The notes: a model not told the origin generated them from the letters alone. Positions 42,659 through 55,858 are shown, numbered from the stretch's first letter. The stretch is 64,000 nt of DNA from Pseudodesulfovibrio indicus (GCF_001563225.1 NZ_CP014206.1:2841001-2905000); one strand, 5' to 3'. Made by a program: numbers and translations.

Positions 42659-43249
42659 TCACTCCCCTTCCGGGACGGAGATCCACTTCTTGTAGAAGTT
42701 GTACAGGTAGTTCCCGCCCGAGACCACGGTCAGCGCCAGGGCTATGTACAACAGCACTATCCCCGTGGGCCGGGGGTCCCAGCCGAAGAGCGGATAGTGG
42801 AAGATGAGGAAACCCAGGGACAGGGACTGGGTCAGGGTCTTGGCCTTGCCCAGCTTGTCCGCGGCGACCACCTCGCCCATCTCGGCGGCGATGGCGCGCA
42901 TCCCGGTGACCGCCAGCTCGCGGCAGATGATGATGATCACCACCCAGGCGGGTACGCCCCAGCCCGGTCCGAGCCGGACGAGCATGATCAGCGCGGAGCC
43001 GATGAGCAGCTTGTCCGCCAGGGGGTCCAGGAACTTGCCAAGGTTGGTGATGGCGTTCTGCTCCCTCGCGATCTTGCCGTCGAAGTAGTCCGTGACGCAG
43101 GCCAGGAAATACAGGCCGAAGGCGAAGTAGGAGCCGAACTTGAACTGGAACCACATCTCGAAATAGAGCAGCAGCACGATGAACGGAGCCGCCAGAATCC
43201 GGGCCATGGTCAGACAGTTCGGAAGGTTGAATAGCTTTTTCCTGTCCAT
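42659..43249 (-). CDS. pgsA: CDP-diacylglycerol--glycerol-3-phosphate 3-phosphatidyltransferase
   Basis: PgsA makes phosphatidylglycerophosphate, the precursor of phosphatidylglycerol and of the cardiolipin made by Cls. The 196-residue membrane protein has the CDP-alcohol phosphotransferase signature DYFDGKIAR followed by NLGKFLDPLADK. It lies 9 bp after the Mrp-type ATPase gene. The 238 bp downstream of it (42421-42658) hold only an imperfect GC-rich hairpin. Confidence 0.94.
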   Translation of the reverse strand: MDRKKLFNLPNCLTMARILAAPFIVLLLYFEMWFQFKFGSYFAFGLYFLACVTDYFDGKIAREQNAITNLGKFLDPLADKLLIGSALIMLVRLGPGWGVPAWVVIIIICRELAVTGMRAIAAEMGEVVAADKLGKAKTLTQSLSLGFLIFHYPLFGWDPRPTGIVLLYIALALTVVSGGNYLYNFYKKWISVPEGE

Positions 43250-43258
43250 CTTTCCCGC

Positions 43259-44164
43259 CTAGGTGTTCGTTGTCGAGGCCGCCTCGAGGCTCTTCTGGGC
43301 CGCTTCCGCTATGGTGTCCGCCAGCTCGATGAACGCGCTCTTGGCGAAGGAATCCTCTTCGAGCAGGACCACCGGGGTGCCGAGATCGCCCGCCACCACC
43401 GTGGCCGGATCGAGCGGGATGGCGCCCAGGAAGTCGAGGCCGTACTTCTCGGCCAGCGCCCTGCCGCCGCCCTTCTTGAACAGGTCGATGGACTGGTGGC
43501 AGTGCGGGCAGACCAGCCCGGACATGTTCTCGACCACGCCGAGGATCGGGGCCTTGGCGTACTGAAGAAAATTGATGGACTTGCGCACGTCGGACAGGGA
43601 AACCTCCTGCGGGGTGGTGACCACCACCGACAGGGCGTCCGGAATGGTCTTCAGCACGGTCATGGGCTCGTCGCCGGTGCCCGGAGGGGAATCGACCACC
43701 AGAAAGTCCAGCTCGCCCCACTGCACGTCGGAGATGAACTGGCGGATGGCCGAGGTCTTCATGGGACCGCGCCACAGCACCGCCTGGTCCGGGTCCTTGA
43801 GCAGGGACTCCATGGAGACCACGTGGAGGTTGTCGTTATATTCCTTGGGCAGGATCAGGGACCCCCGGTCGATCTCCAGGCAACCGGAGATGCCGAGCAG
43901 GGTCGGCACGCTGGGACCATGGATATCCACGTCCATGAGCCCGACCTTGAAGCCCCGCGCCGCCAGGGCGGCGGCCACGTTGACCGAAACCGAGCTCTTG
44001 CCCACCCCGCCCTTGCCGCTCATGATGAACAGCTTGTATTTGATCTTCTCCAGGGTGGACTTGATCATCTCGTCCTGGATTTTCATCTTCGCGCTGGTGG
44101 ACCCACCGCTGCCGCAGGAAGAACCTCCCGCGCTGCCGCAGGAACCGGAACTGCATTCACTCAT
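43259..44164 (-). CDS. Mrp/NBP35-type Fe-S carrier P-loop ATPase
   Basis: A 301-residue ATPase of the Mrp/Nbp35 group that carries iron-sulfur clusters to apoproteins. The deviant Walker A is SGKGGVGKSS (49-58), with DVDIHGPSVPTLLG, VVDSPPGTGDE, and the cluster-binding pair CPHC near residue 235. The N-terminus is Cys-, Ser- and Gly-rich (four cysteines in the first 17 residues), as in Nbp35-like proteins that hold a second cluster. It starts 46 bp after the DUF368 gene. Confidence 0.9.
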   Translation of the reverse strand: MSECSSGSCGSAGGSSCGSGGSTSAKMKIQDEMIKSTLEKIKYKLFIMSGKGGVGKSSVSVNVAAALAARGFKVGLMDVDIHGPSVPTLLGISGCLEIDRGSLILPKEYNDNLHVVSMESLLKDPDQAVLWRGPMKTSAIRQFISDVQWGELDFLVVDSPPGTGDEPMTVLKTIPDALSVVVTTPQEVSLSDVRKSINFLQYAKAPILGVVENMSGLVCPHCHQSIDLFKKGGGRALAEKYGLDFLGAIPLDPATVVAGDLGTPVVLLEEDSFAKSAFIELADTIAEAAQKSLEAASTTNT

Positions 44165-44210
44165 GGCTGTATTTCTCTCTTTATCTCTTCTCCCTCGCGG
44201 GAGACCCTAT

Positions 44211-45182
44211 TCATTTCGCGCGGCCTCTCGACAGCCGCTCCAACACGATGACCACGCACACGCCCGCGACGCACAGCGCCAAGGCCAGGGCCACGCCGGA
44301 ATCAAAACCGTCCGGCAGCACGTTCTGCGTGCGCAGGACATGCATCTTTCCACGAATGACCGCCGATTCCAAGACTTCTTTCCAGGGCCAGACCTTTCTG
44401 AGCGCCCCGATCATGAATCCGGTCAGCACGGACACCGTGGCCGCGTGCCATCTCTGTAACAGAAAATGGAGCACTCTGGAAAACAAAGCGATGCCCACCA
44501 CCGCGCCGGCCCCGAAGGCGGCGATGACCACGAAGTTGTCCCAGATAAAGGGATTCTTGAGGGTCCGGGTGACGTATTCGTACTTGCCGAGCATGAGCAG
44601 CAGGAACGCCCCGCTGATGCCCGGCAGGATCATGGCGCAGATGGCTATGGAACCGCACAGAAAGATGAACGGCAGGGTCTCGGGCGTGGAAACCGGGATC
44701 ATCCCCACCAAAAGATAGCTGGCCGCGGCGCCCAGCCCCACCAGGGCCAGGTTGGGGCCGTTCAGGGGCTTGATTTCCTTGCCCACCACGAAGATGGAGG
44801 CCGCGATCAGCCCGAAGAACAGGGACCAGATCTCCACCGGATGGTTGTTGAGCAGGTGGTTCATGAGCGAGGCCATGGTCACGATGGCGGTCAGGATGCC
44901 GAACAGCAGGCAGGCCAGGAAGCGCAGGTGGGTTTCGGCCACCGCCCCGGCCAGGTCCAGACGCAGCAGGCGGCGCAGGAAAAGACCGTCGAAGGACCGT
45001 ATGGCGTCCACCAGGTCGCCGTAGATGCCGGTGATGAAGGCGATGGTCCCGCCGGACACGCCGGGGATGATGTCCGCCCCGCCCATGCACAGCCCCTTGA
45101 GCCAGAGCAGCACGGCCTCGCGCGTGTTACGCGGGCCGGGAGCGGCCATGAAGGCTTCCTTGAGTGACGGGGAACCGCGCAT
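44211..45182 (-). CDS. DUF368 polyprenyl-phosphate-transporter-like membrane protein
   Basis: A 323-residue protein with eight or more membrane helices. The DUF368 signature is GADIIPGVSGGTIAFITGIY near the N-terminus, with a related ILPGISGAFLLLMLGKYE in the second half, an inverted-repeat layout. Recent work links DUF368 with undecaprenyl-phosphate recycling (PopT). AGGAG 6 bases upstream supports ATG 45182. It follows pcm by 8 bp. Confidence 0.87.
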   Translation of the reverse strand: MRGSPSLKEAFMAAPGPRNTREAVLLWLKGLCMGGADIIPGVSGGTIAFITGIYGDLVDAIRSFDGLFLRRLLRLDLAGAVAETHLRFLACLLFGILTAIVTMASLMNHLLNNHPVEIWSLFFGLIAASIFVVGKEIKPLNGPNLALVGLGAAASYLLVGMIPVSTPETLPFIFLCGSIAICAMILPGISGAFLLLMLGKYEYVTRTLKNPFIWDNFVVIAAFGAGAVVGIALFSRVLHFLLQRWHAATVSVLTGFMIGALRKVWPWKEVLESAVIRGKMHVLRTQNVLPDGFDSGVALALALCVAGVCVVIVLERLSRGRAK

Positions 45183-45190
45183 GCGTTCTC

Positions 45191-45832
45191 CTACCAGCCG
45201 TGGCTGCCCACGAGGTCCACGAAGGCCACGCCGCCCTTGTCGGTGCGGATGACCTCGCCGTCGCGCTTCTCCACGAGCACCAGGGTCTGGTTGCGCCGCG
45301 ACTCGCCCACGGGGATGAGCATGCGGCCGTTGTCGGCCAGCTGGTCCACCAGGGGCTCGGGAACCTCCGGGCCTCCGGCGGTGACGATGATCCGGTCGAA
45401 AGGCGCTTCCTCGGGCCAGCCCATGGTCCCGTCGTCGAGCTTGAGCTTGACCGAGAACATGCGCATGTCCATGAACCGCTTGCGCGCGGCGTGGAACAGC
45501 TTCTTGATGCGCTCCACGGTGTGGACGTCGGCCCCCATACGGGCCAGGACCGCCGCCTGGTAGCCGGAGCCGGTGCCGATCTCCAGGACCTTCATGCCCG
45601 GCTCGACTTCAAGCAGCTCGGACATGAGCGCCACGATGTAGGGCTGTGAAATGGTCTGCCCCTCGCCGATGGGCAGGGGCGCGTCGCCGTACGCCTTGTA
45701 GGCCAGGGCCTCCTCCACGAAGAGGTGGCGCGGCAGCGTGCGCATGGCGTCGAGCACGCGCTCGTCGGTCACGCCGCGAGCCTGAATCTGGTCACGCACC
45801 ATGCGCTCCCTGAGCCTTACCGGGTCAAGCAT
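45191..45832 (-). CDS. pcm: Protein-L-isoaspartate O-methyltransferase
   Basis: Pcm methylates isoaspartate in aged proteins as the first repair step. The 213-residue protein has the SAM motif [16 protein letters not shown], the substrate-loop start [13 protein letters not shown] and the [18 protein letters not shown] block. ATG at 45832 has AGGAGAC upstream. It heads the pcm-DUF368-mrp-pgsA run and is divergent from the CBS gene. Confidence 0.94.
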   Translation of the reverse strand: MLDPVRLRERMVRDQIQARGVTDERVLDAMRTLPRHLFVEEALAYKAYGDAPLPIGEGQTISQPYIVALMSELLEVEPGMKVLEIGTGSGYQAAVLARMGADVHTVERIKKLFHAARKRFMDMRMFSVKLKLDDGTMGWPEEAPFDRIIVTAGGPEVPEPLVDQLADNGRMLIPVGESRRNQTLVLVEKRDGEVIRTDKGGVAFVDLVGSHGW

Positions 45833-46001
45833 TCTGTCTCCTGGGAATAACGGTGCGCCATGAGGGAAAACACCTGCGGGATGCTGAACAGATTTTACCC
45901 ACCAAGTCAACACGACCGGTAAATAATAACGAGAATAAAGCACCCATTGTTGACACATTTCCTTCTTTGATGGAGATTAGTTACAGACAACAGGAGGAGC
46001 T

Positions 46002-46433
46002 ATGCTGAAGGTCAGGGACCTAATGACGTCACCGGTCTTCTCCCTCAGGGAGAACGATTCGCTGCACACGGCCCGCGAGCTGATGAACCTGCAGCGCATC
46101 CGGCACATCCCCATCGTCACCGTGGACAACACCTTTTCCGGGCTGCTCACCCACCGGGACATCCTCTCGGCAACCATCTCCAAGCTGGCCGGACTGGACC
46201 CGGAGACCCAGAAGGAAATCGACTCCGGCATCCCGATCCACGAGATCATGCGCACGGACCTCACCTCGGTCGAGCCGGGGACTCCGCTCAAGAACGCGGC
46301 CCAGCTGCTGCTCAACCACAAGTACGGCTGCCTGCCCGTGGTCGAGAACGGACTCCTTGTGGGCATCGTCACCGAGGCCGATTTCCTGCGCCTGACCATC
46401 AACCTCATGGAGGGGTTGGACGCCGAGGACTAG
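46002..46433 (+). CDS. Two-CBS-domain protein
   Basis: A 143-residue protein made of a CBS pair: MTSPVFSLRENDSLHTA to THRDIL, then MRTDLTSVEPGTPLKNA to VTEADF. CBS pairs bind adenine nucleotides and act as energy or ionic sensors. GGAGG lies 5 bases before the ATG. It is a single-gene unit with its own terminator. Confidence 0.92.
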   Translation: MLKVRDLMTSPVFSLRENDSLHTARELMNLQRIRHIPIVTVDNTFSGLLTHRDILSATISKLAGLDPETQKEIDSGIPIHEIMRTDLTSVEPGTPLKNAAQLLLNHKYGCLPVVENGLLVGIVTEADFLRLTINLMEGLDAED

Positions 46434-46458
46434 CCCCCTTCCCGCCCGAGACAGCGAA

Positions 46459-46487
46459 AGCCGCGCAGGTAACACGCGGCTTTTTTC
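46459..46487 (+). terminator. Rho-independent terminator of the CBS gene
   Basis: AGCCGCG (46459-46465) pairs with CGCGGCT (46475-46481), followed by TTTTTT. Confidence 0.85.
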
Positions 46488-46595
46488 TTTTATTCCGGCA
46501 TATTGTATACACAGATATGGTTTCTTTCATCTCCCCTTGTATCCGTTCATGGAGTATTATAGAAATAATCTAGAATTAATCACACAGGAAGACCC

Positions 46596-47951
46596 ATGAA
46601 CAAAGACACCAGCCTGAACAAGAAACGCAGCACCCCGAAGCTGCCCCTGGGCGGCCTTCTGGCCGTCATCATCCTCCTGGCGCTCGCCGCCGGGCTCTTC
46701 ATGATTTTCCGCGACACCACCCCGCCGGTGGTGACCATCACCCCCGACGCGCAGCAGCTCGGCAAGGAGTCCATCGTGACCGTCACGGTCCAGGACCCGG
46801 GCAGCGGCCTGCGTTCGCTGGACATCTACGCCGTGCAGAACGGGCAGCGCTCGCCCCTGGCCGTCAAGGCCTACCCCGGCGGCATCATGCAGGATGAGGA
46901 AACCATCACCCTGGCCAAGAGCAATCTGGCCGAAGGCGAATTCACCATCGAGGTCACCGCCCGCGACGCCTCCCTCTATCCCTTCGGAGCGGCCGGGCTG
47001 GTCAAGCTCGAAAAGAGTTATTCCCTCGACCTCACCCCGCCCCGCATCTACGTGGAATCCCCGGTCAACAACCTGAACCAGGGCGGCGCGGGCCTGATGA
47101 TCTACGCCCTGAGCGAAGAGGCGGCCAAGACCGGCATCCAGTTGGGCGAACGGTTCTTCCCCGCCTATCTCCAGCCCGGCGCTTCGGGAGGCCGCTTCCT
47201 CTACTACTGTATGTTCGCCCACCCCTGGGACGTCCCGGCTCAGGACTTCAAGCCGTTCATCATCGCGGCCGACTCGGCGGGCAACAGCGCCAGGCGGTCC
47301 TTCAACTACCACACCAACCCCCGCGCCTTCCGCAGCGACCGGATCAACCTGTCCGATGGATTCATGGAGAAGACCATCCCGGAATTCCAGGGGCTGGTGC
47401 CCAACGAAGGGTCCCTGCTCGACCAGTATCTCTACATCAACAACGAAATCCGCAAGCAGAACCGTGCCAAGCTCGTGGAGTTCAGCCGCCAGACCAGCCC
47501 GGTCATGCTCTGGTCCGGCACCTTCGTAAGGCTGCCCAACGCGGCCAACCGCGCCCGGTTCGCCGACGCCCGCGACTACATGTATCAGGGCAAGAAGGTG
47601 GACCATCAGACCCACCTCGGCCTGGACCTGGCCTCCACCCAGCAGGCCCCTGTCCCGGCGGGCAACGACGGACGCGTGGTCTATGCGGACTTCCTCGGCA
47701 TCTACGGCAACGTGGTGGTCATCGACCACGGCCTGGGACTGCAATCCCTGTACGCCCACCTGTCCTCCGTGGCCGTCGGGCCCGGCGACATGGTCACCAA
47801 GGGCCAGATCATCGCCCACACCGGGGCCACGGGCCTGGCGGGCGGCGACCATCTGCACTACGGGATCACGGTGGCCGGCATCCCGACCCAACCCATAGAA
47901 TGGTGGGACGGGACCTGGATCAAGCACAACATCACCTCGAAGATACAGTAA
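46596..47951 (+). CDS. M23 family peptidoglycan metallopeptidase
   Basis: A 451-residue envelope protein with one N-terminal membrane helix (about 21-43). A middle region (50-330) has Ig-like and beta-rich patterns (PPVVTITPDAQQLGKESIV). The C-terminal M23/LytM peptidase domain has zinc ligands in HLGLD and HLHYG. Both motifs are complete, so it should be an active endopeptidase cutting peptidoglycan cross-bridges. It ends at a terminator and stands alone. Confidence 0.92.
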   Translation: MNKDTSLNKKRSTPKLPLGGLLAVIILLALAAGLFMIFRDTTPPVVTITPDAQQLGKESIVTVTVQDPGSGLRSLDIYAVQNGQRSPLAVKAYPGGIMQDEETITLAKSNLAEGEFTIEVTARDASLYPFGAAGLVKLEKSYSLDLTPPRIYVESPVNNLNQGGAGLMIYALSEEAAKTGIQLGERFFPAYLQPGASGGRFLYYCMFAHPWDVPAQDFKPFIIAADSAGNSARRSFNYHTNPRAFRSDRINLSDGFMEKTIPEFQGLVPNEGSLLDQYLYINNEIRKQNRAKLVEFSRQTSPVMLWSGTFVRLPNAANRARFADARDYMYQGKKVDHQTHLGLDLASTQQAPVPAGNDGRVVYADFLGIYGNVVVIDHGLGLQSLYAHLSSVAVGPGDMVTKGQIIAHTGATGLAGGDHLHYGITVAGIPTQPIEWWDGTWIKHNITSKIQ

Positions 47952-47957
47952 TCACCG

Positions 47958-47988
47958 GCGGCCCGCTTCAAGCGGGCCGCTTCCTTTG
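47958..47988 (+). terminator. Rho-independent terminator of the M23 gene
   Basis: GCGGCCCGCTT (47958-47968) pairs with AAGCGGGCCGC (47970-47980), followed by TTCCTTT. Confidence 0.75.
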
Positions 47989-48059
47989 GTGGGCAGCCCT
48001 TGCCCCGGAACGGTTCCTGCAAGCTCCTGGAGACGGAATTCTTTTCCCACGGAGCATTC

Positions 48060-48587
48060 ATGCAGATATCGACCGATACTTTTTCAGGCGGTACGGGCGG
48101 ACTCGCCAGGCTGGTCTCGCGGGAACGGAACATCACCGCGGTGGGCGAGGAAGCCGAGGTCGAGGCCCCCGAAATCGGCGGCTCTCCCATCCCCATCGCC
48201 AAACAGCTCACGCCCGAGGAGGAGCAGCGCGTCCTCTTCCTCCAGAACCTCCTTGCCCAGACCCTGGCCATGGCCGACGGCAACCCCTCGGAAGAACAGC
48301 GGGAACGCATCCGGGAGATCGAACAGGAGCTGGAAAAGATCACCGGAGTGAAGGTCCGGTCGAGCCTCGCCTCCGCCACGAAAAACCTGCCCAAGAGCCG
48401 AGACGATGAGGACGAGGAACGGAACCGCGAAAAGGCCTGCCGCCTGGGCATCGACCCGGAAGAGGTCAAGCACCGCTACAAATCCGGGACGGCCCGGAAC
48501 GACAACCCGGGCATGCAGATGCTCCGAAACAACGCCCTGCTGACATCCCTGGCCCTTGAGGACCTGTTCTCCGGGACGTCCGGCTAA
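48060..48587 (+). CDS. Hypothetical protein with central coiled coil
   Basis: A 175-residue hydrophilic protein with no known family match. The Gly/Thr/Ser-rich N-terminus (MQISTDTFSGGTGGLA) resembles flagellar or export-associated leader regions, but this is only an impression. Residues 50-100 are strongly charged helices (EEEQRVLFLQNLLAQTL; EEQRERIREIEQELEKI). The ATG has GGAG 7 bases upstream. It overlaps the convergent ADP-ribosylglycohydrolase-like gene by 4 bp. Confidence 0.65.
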   Translation: MQISTDTFSGGTGGLARLVSRERNITAVGEEAEVEAPEIGGSPIPIAKQLTPEEEQRVLFLQNLLAQTLAMADGNPSEEQRERIREIEQELEKITGVKVRSSLASATKNLPKSRDDEDEERNREKACRLGIDPEEVKHRYKSGTARNDNPGMQMLRNNALLTSLALEDLFSGTSG

Positions 48588-49567
48588 TCCAGAGCCGCGA
48601 CCACGGCCTCGGCTTCGGCCAGTATCCGGTCCCGGTCCCGCAACCCGTCGATGAACCGCGCGGGAATCCCCCCTATCCCGTTCATGGCTCCGGACAGCGC
48701 CCCGGTCAGGCAGGCGCGGGCCATGTTGTTCCCACCGCCGTTGATGGCCGTGAGCACGGCGGTCTCGAAGTCCGGGAACCGGCTGGAGAGCCAGTAGGCG
48801 GCCGGGAGCATGAAGCCGAGCTGACAGGCCAGCCCGTAGATGCGGGCGATACCCTGGGGCGGCTCCACTACCAGGTTCGGATCGACCGCCGCATCGTACA
48901 CGAAGGCGGGTTGCAGAAAGGCCTCGATCAGCCCCCTGTCCACTTCCTTCTGCGCCCATCCGGTCATGGCCTTGCCGGACTTCTCCAGGGACTTGCCGCG
49001 AATGAGGCGGCACACGGACAGCACGAACGCCAGGGATTGGGCCGCCACGAAGGGCTCGGCGTGGGTCAGCCGGATGTTGGCCATGGTGTGGGCGGCCAGG
49101 GTGCGGGGATCGTCGGCATAGCGCGCAGCGAGCATGACCCCGCGCACGGCGGCCTCGCCCGAGTCGGAAAGCCCTGCGGCCTCGGACCACGGCTTGCCCT
49201 CCCGCCTGGCCTTCCAGACCTCGCGCATGGCGATATCCGTGTACCGACCGCCCTGCGGGGTGCCGTCCAGGGTCGAGAGCAGCGCGTCCAGGCGGTCGGT
49301 AAAGTCGGATTCCACGTACTCGCCCCGCTCGGACAGGGAGCGGAGCAGCAGCATGGCCACCTGCCCGGTCTGGGACACGTCCCCTGCCCTGCATCCGTCG
49401 TGATACCGGCCCGGCTTGGGCGGCGCATAGTCCGTGATCCATTTGCCGTAGTCCGCGCGCAGCTCGTCCAGGTCGTAGTACCAGTGCGGCCCCAACCCCA
49501 GGGCGTCGCCGATGTACATGCCGACTATGGCGCCCAGGGCACGTTCCTTCATTGTGGGTTCGCTCAT
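48584..49567 (-). CDS. ADP-ribosylglycohydrolase-fold protein with altered metal motifs
   Basis: A 327-residue helical protein of the DraG/ARH superfamily. The opening GAIVGMYIGDALGLGPHWYYD and the late AINGGGNNMARACLTGALSGAM match the family scaffold. However, the paired metal-binding aspartates usual in TDDT and GGDTDT motifs are replaced (SQTGQ and GGGNNM). It may therefore be a pseudoenzyme or bind a different ligand. GGAGG precedes ATG 49567. Confidence 0.78.
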   Translation of the reverse strand: MSEPTMKERALGAIVGMYIGDALGLGPHWYYDLDELRADYGKWITDYAPPKPGRYHDGCRAGDVSQTGQVAMLLLRSLSERGEYVESDFTDRLDALLSTLDGTPQGGRYTDIAMREVWKARREGKPWSEAAGLSDSGEAAVRGVMLAARYADDPRTLAAHTMANIRLTHAEPFVAAQSLAFVLSVCRLIRGKSLEKSGKAMTGWAQKEVDRGLIEAFLQPAFVYDAAVDPNLVVEPPQGIARIYGLACQLGFMLPAAYWLSSRFPDFETAVLTAINGGGNNMARACLTGALSGAMNGIGGIPARFIDGLRDRDRILAEAEAVVAALD

Positions 49568-49595
49568 GAAAACCTCCAGGTTCCCCCCAGGATAC

Positions 49596-49634
49596 ACGAA
49601 AAGGGCCGGACGGCAAAACCGTCCGGCCCTTCTT
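49596..49634. terminator. Terminator between lon and the ARH-like gene
   Basis: AAGGGCCGGACGG (49601-49613) pairs with CCGTCCGGCCCTT (49619-49631) with outer A and T tracts. Its position 20 bp past the lon stop suggests it ends lon transcription on the minus strand. Confidence 0.85.
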
Positions 49635-49654
49635 TTGGCTGATTTCTTCGGGAA

Positions 49655-52117
<2,463 letters not shown>

Positions 52118-52228
52118 GGACTCCTCCGAGGGTTGAATATAGGACATCGCCCCCGGCTTGCGGGAGCGGTTGTCGTCGATGCAAGTGAAGTAAGGCCCGC
52201 GGACGGAAAGTCAATCCGGCGGCGTCCC

Positions 52229-53482
<1,254 letters not shown>

Positions 53483-53487
53483 TTCTC

Positions 53488-54096
53488 TTAACCCTTGATG
53501 CTTTCGTCCACGTCCGCCCTGGACTTCATGACCTTGTCGATGAGTCCGTATTCGAGGGCTTCCTGGGACGACATGAAATAATCGCGGTCGGTGTCCGCGG
53601 TGATCTTTTCCAAAGTCTGCCCGGTATGGCCGGCGAGGATGCCGTTCAACTCGTCCTTCATGCGCAGGATCTCCCTGGCGTGGATGGAGATGTCCGAGGC
53701 CTGGCCCTGGGCGCCGCCCAGCGGCTGGTGAATCAGGATGCGGCTGTGCGGCAGCGCGTAGCGCATGCCCTTCTCGCCCGCCGCGAGCAGGAGCGAACCC
53801 ATGCTGGCGGCCTGGCCCAGGCAGAGGGTGGCCACGGGCGCGGAGATGTACTGCATGGTGTCGTAGATGGCCATGCCCGCGGTGACCACGCCGCCGGGGG
53901 AGTTGATGTACATGTAGATCTCCTTTTCCGGGTCCTCGGACTCCAGGAACAGGAGCTGGGCGCAGATGAGGCTGGCCACGTGGTCGTCGATGGCGCTGCC
54001 GAGCAGGATGATCCGGTCTTTGAGAAGTCGGGAATAGATGTCGTACGCACGTTCCGTGCGACCGGTAGTTTCGATGACCATCGGAATGGCGACCAT
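53488..54096 (-). CDS. clpP: ATP-dependent Clp protease proteolytic subunit ClpP
   Basis: A 202-residue serine protease subunit forming the 14-mer chamber. The catalytic Ser lies in GQAASMGS, His in SRILIHQP, and Asp in DRDYFMS. AAGGAG precedes ATG 54096. It is the proteolytic partner of both ClpX here and ClpA at 22.6 kb. Confidence 0.97.
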   Translation of the reverse strand: MVAIPMVIETTGRTERAYDIYSRLLKDRIILLGSAIDDHVASLICAQLLFLESEDPEKEIYMYINSPGGVVTAGMAIYDTMQYISAPVATLCLGQAASMGSLLLAAGEKGMRYALPHSRILIHQPLGGAQGQASDISIHAREILRMKDELNGILAGHTGQTLEKITADTDRDYFMSSQEALEYGLIDKVMKSRADVDESIKG

Positions 54097-54311
54097 GTAC
54101 GTCTCCTTGAGAAGGCTCTTATGCGGGTTATCGGACATCCAAAGGGAAACGTTAGCCTTCATGCACCCCGAAACGGGGTATCAGCACACATATCCACTCT
54201 GTTTCACGTCATTTCAGTATGAGATATTTCCCCTGCCAGGACAAGGGGAAACTTGCCGGGCGGGCCTGTACCAACATAGGCACGCGACGGCCGGGGTCAA
54301 GGTCCCCCGAG

Positions 54312-54347
54312 AAAAAAAACGGCGGCCCGGAACAGTCCGGACCGCCG
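54312..54347 (-). terminator. Rho-independent terminator of tig
   Basis: CGGCGGCCCGGA (54320-54331) and TCCGGACCGCCG pair closely; eight T follow on the minus strand (A tract 54312-54319). It separates tig from clpP. Confidence 0.88.
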
Positions 54348-54370
54348 CGAATTCGTCTTGTCTCGACAGG

Positions 54371-55858
54371 CTACGCGTTCTCGGCCAGGAACTTGTCGGC
54401 GCGCTCCTGGAGCTTGGCCAGGGAGTACCCCTTGGCGGTGGACTCCTTGAGGCCCAGGTTGGCCACGGCCCATTCAACGGCCTCGGCCTTGTCCTGGAAC
54501 TGGATTCCGCCTTCGGCGGGAGCGGCTTCCTTCTTGGGCTCGGCCTTCTTGGCGGGCTTGCCGTCGGTCGGGGCCGGGATCAGCTTCACATCGGCGCTGT
54601 CGTAGATCAGCTCGGACGCCTTGTCGCACAGCAGACGGTCCTTCAGCGGCATGATGAGGTTGTTGTCCTCGTAGTACTTCTTCAGCTCATGCAGGGGCTG
54701 ACGGGACTGGACGGCCAGCTGGGACAGGGTGGCCTCGATCTCCTCGGGGGAGATTTCCAACCCTTCCTCGGCGGCAACGGCCAGCAGGAAGATCTCGGTC
54801 TTGACCGAGGTCTCGGCCTCCTCGCGGAAGCCCCCACGCAGCTCTTCGGGGGTCTTGCCCAGGGACTGGAAGCCCTTGCCCTGGCGGTCCAGGCGGTATT
54901 CCAGGTCCTTCAGCAGGCGGTCGATGCGGTCCTCAACCATGGAGGGCGGCAGCGGGAATTCCTTGATCTCTGCGATGATGGAGTTCAGCAGCTCGCTCTG
55001 GGCGGCGGACTTGTTCATCTGCTTGCGCTGGGAGGCGTAGGACTCGCGGATGCCCTTGCGCATGGTCTCGACGTCCTTGAAACCGGCCTTCTGGGCCACG
55101 GAGTCGGTCATCTCGGGCTTGACCCGCTCCTTGACCGCGTGGACCTTGGCCTTCATGGTCACGGTCTGACCGGCCAGGTTCTCGTTGATGAAGTCGGCCG
55201 GGAAAGTGATGTCGGTCTCGCCGGACTCGCCGGAGGACAGGGTCTTGAGCAGCTCCTCGAACTCGGGCAGGGCCTGGCGCTGGCCGAGCAGCAGGTCAAA
55301 GTTCTCGGCCTGGATGCCGTCCACGATCTTGCCGTCCTGGTAGGCGCCGAAGCTCACGGAAACGACCTCGCCGTCCACGCCGGGACGAACGTCCTCGATG
55401 ACCTTGACCTCGGAGTTGTTCTCGAGGATGCGCTCCTCGACCTCGGTGACCTCCTCGTCGGCCACGACCACGTCCACTTCCTCGACCTTGCGGCCCTTGT
55501 AGTCGGGCAGGTCGAGCTTGGGAGCGACCTCGAACTCGATGGAGTAGGAGAAGTCCTCGTCGCGGACCAGTTCCTGGGCATCAACGTCGATCCGGGACAT
55601 GGGCTGCATGGAAAGGCCGCTCATGATCTCGTTGATCTGGTAGTTGATCAGGTCGGTGGTGGCTTCGCCGTAGACCTGCTTGCGGAACTTGGACTCGATG
55701 ACCGAAGACGGCACCTTGCCCTTGCGGAAGCCCTTGACGTCAGCCTGCATGCGATACAGGGCGATGGTGGCGGAAAGGGCGGCGTTGACCTCTTCGGTGG
55801 GAACTTCGACCTTGATCTTCCGCTTTACCGGAGAAAGCTCTTCAACTTTGTAATCCAT
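54371..55858 (-). CDS. tig: Trigger factor with extended C-terminus
   Basis: A 495-residue ribosome-bound chaperone. The N-terminal ribosome-docking domain carries the signature GFRKGKVP. The PPIase-like domain follows (GEVVSVSFGAYQDGK) and then the helical chaperone domain. Family proteins usually end near residue 430-450. Here a Lys/Ala/Pro/Glu linker (434-451) leads to a further predicted helical segment (about 452-495), ending KLQERADKFLAENA. The start ATG has AGGAGGA upstream. It shares a promoter with tRNA-Leu. Confidence 0.95.
   Translation of the reverse strand: MDYKVEELSPVKRKIKVEVPTEEVNAALSATIALYRMQADVKGFRKGKVPSSVIESKFRKQVYGEATTDLINYQINEIMSGLSMQPMSRIDVDAQELVRDEDFSYSIEFEVAPKLDLPDYKGRKVEEVDVVVADEEVTEVEERILENNSEVKVIEDVRPGVDGEVVSVSFGAYQDGKIVDGIQAENFDLLLGQRQALPEFEELLKTLSSGESGETDITFPADFINENLAGQTVTMKAKVHAVKERVKPEMTDSVAQKAGFKDVETMRKGIRESYASQRKQMNKSAAQSELLNSIIAEIKEFPLPPSMVEDRIDRLLKDLEYRLDRQGKGFQSLGKTPEELRGGFREEAETSVKTEIFLLAVAAEEGLEISPEEIEATLSQLAVQSRQPLHELKKYYEDNNLIMPLKDRLLCDKASELIYDSADVKLIPAPTDGKPAKKAEPKKEAAPAEGGIQFQDKAEAVEWAVANLGLKESTAKGYSLAKLQERADKFLAENA

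Noticed and set aside
45950..45980. Promoter for the CBS gene from TTGACA at 45950
   Set aside because: The -35 is perfect but no acceptable -10 box lies 15-19 bases downstream.
54097..54240. Heat-shock (sigma-32-like) promoter before clpP
   Set aside because: Fragments resembling CTTGTCC and CCCCGTTTC occur but not with correct order and spacing.
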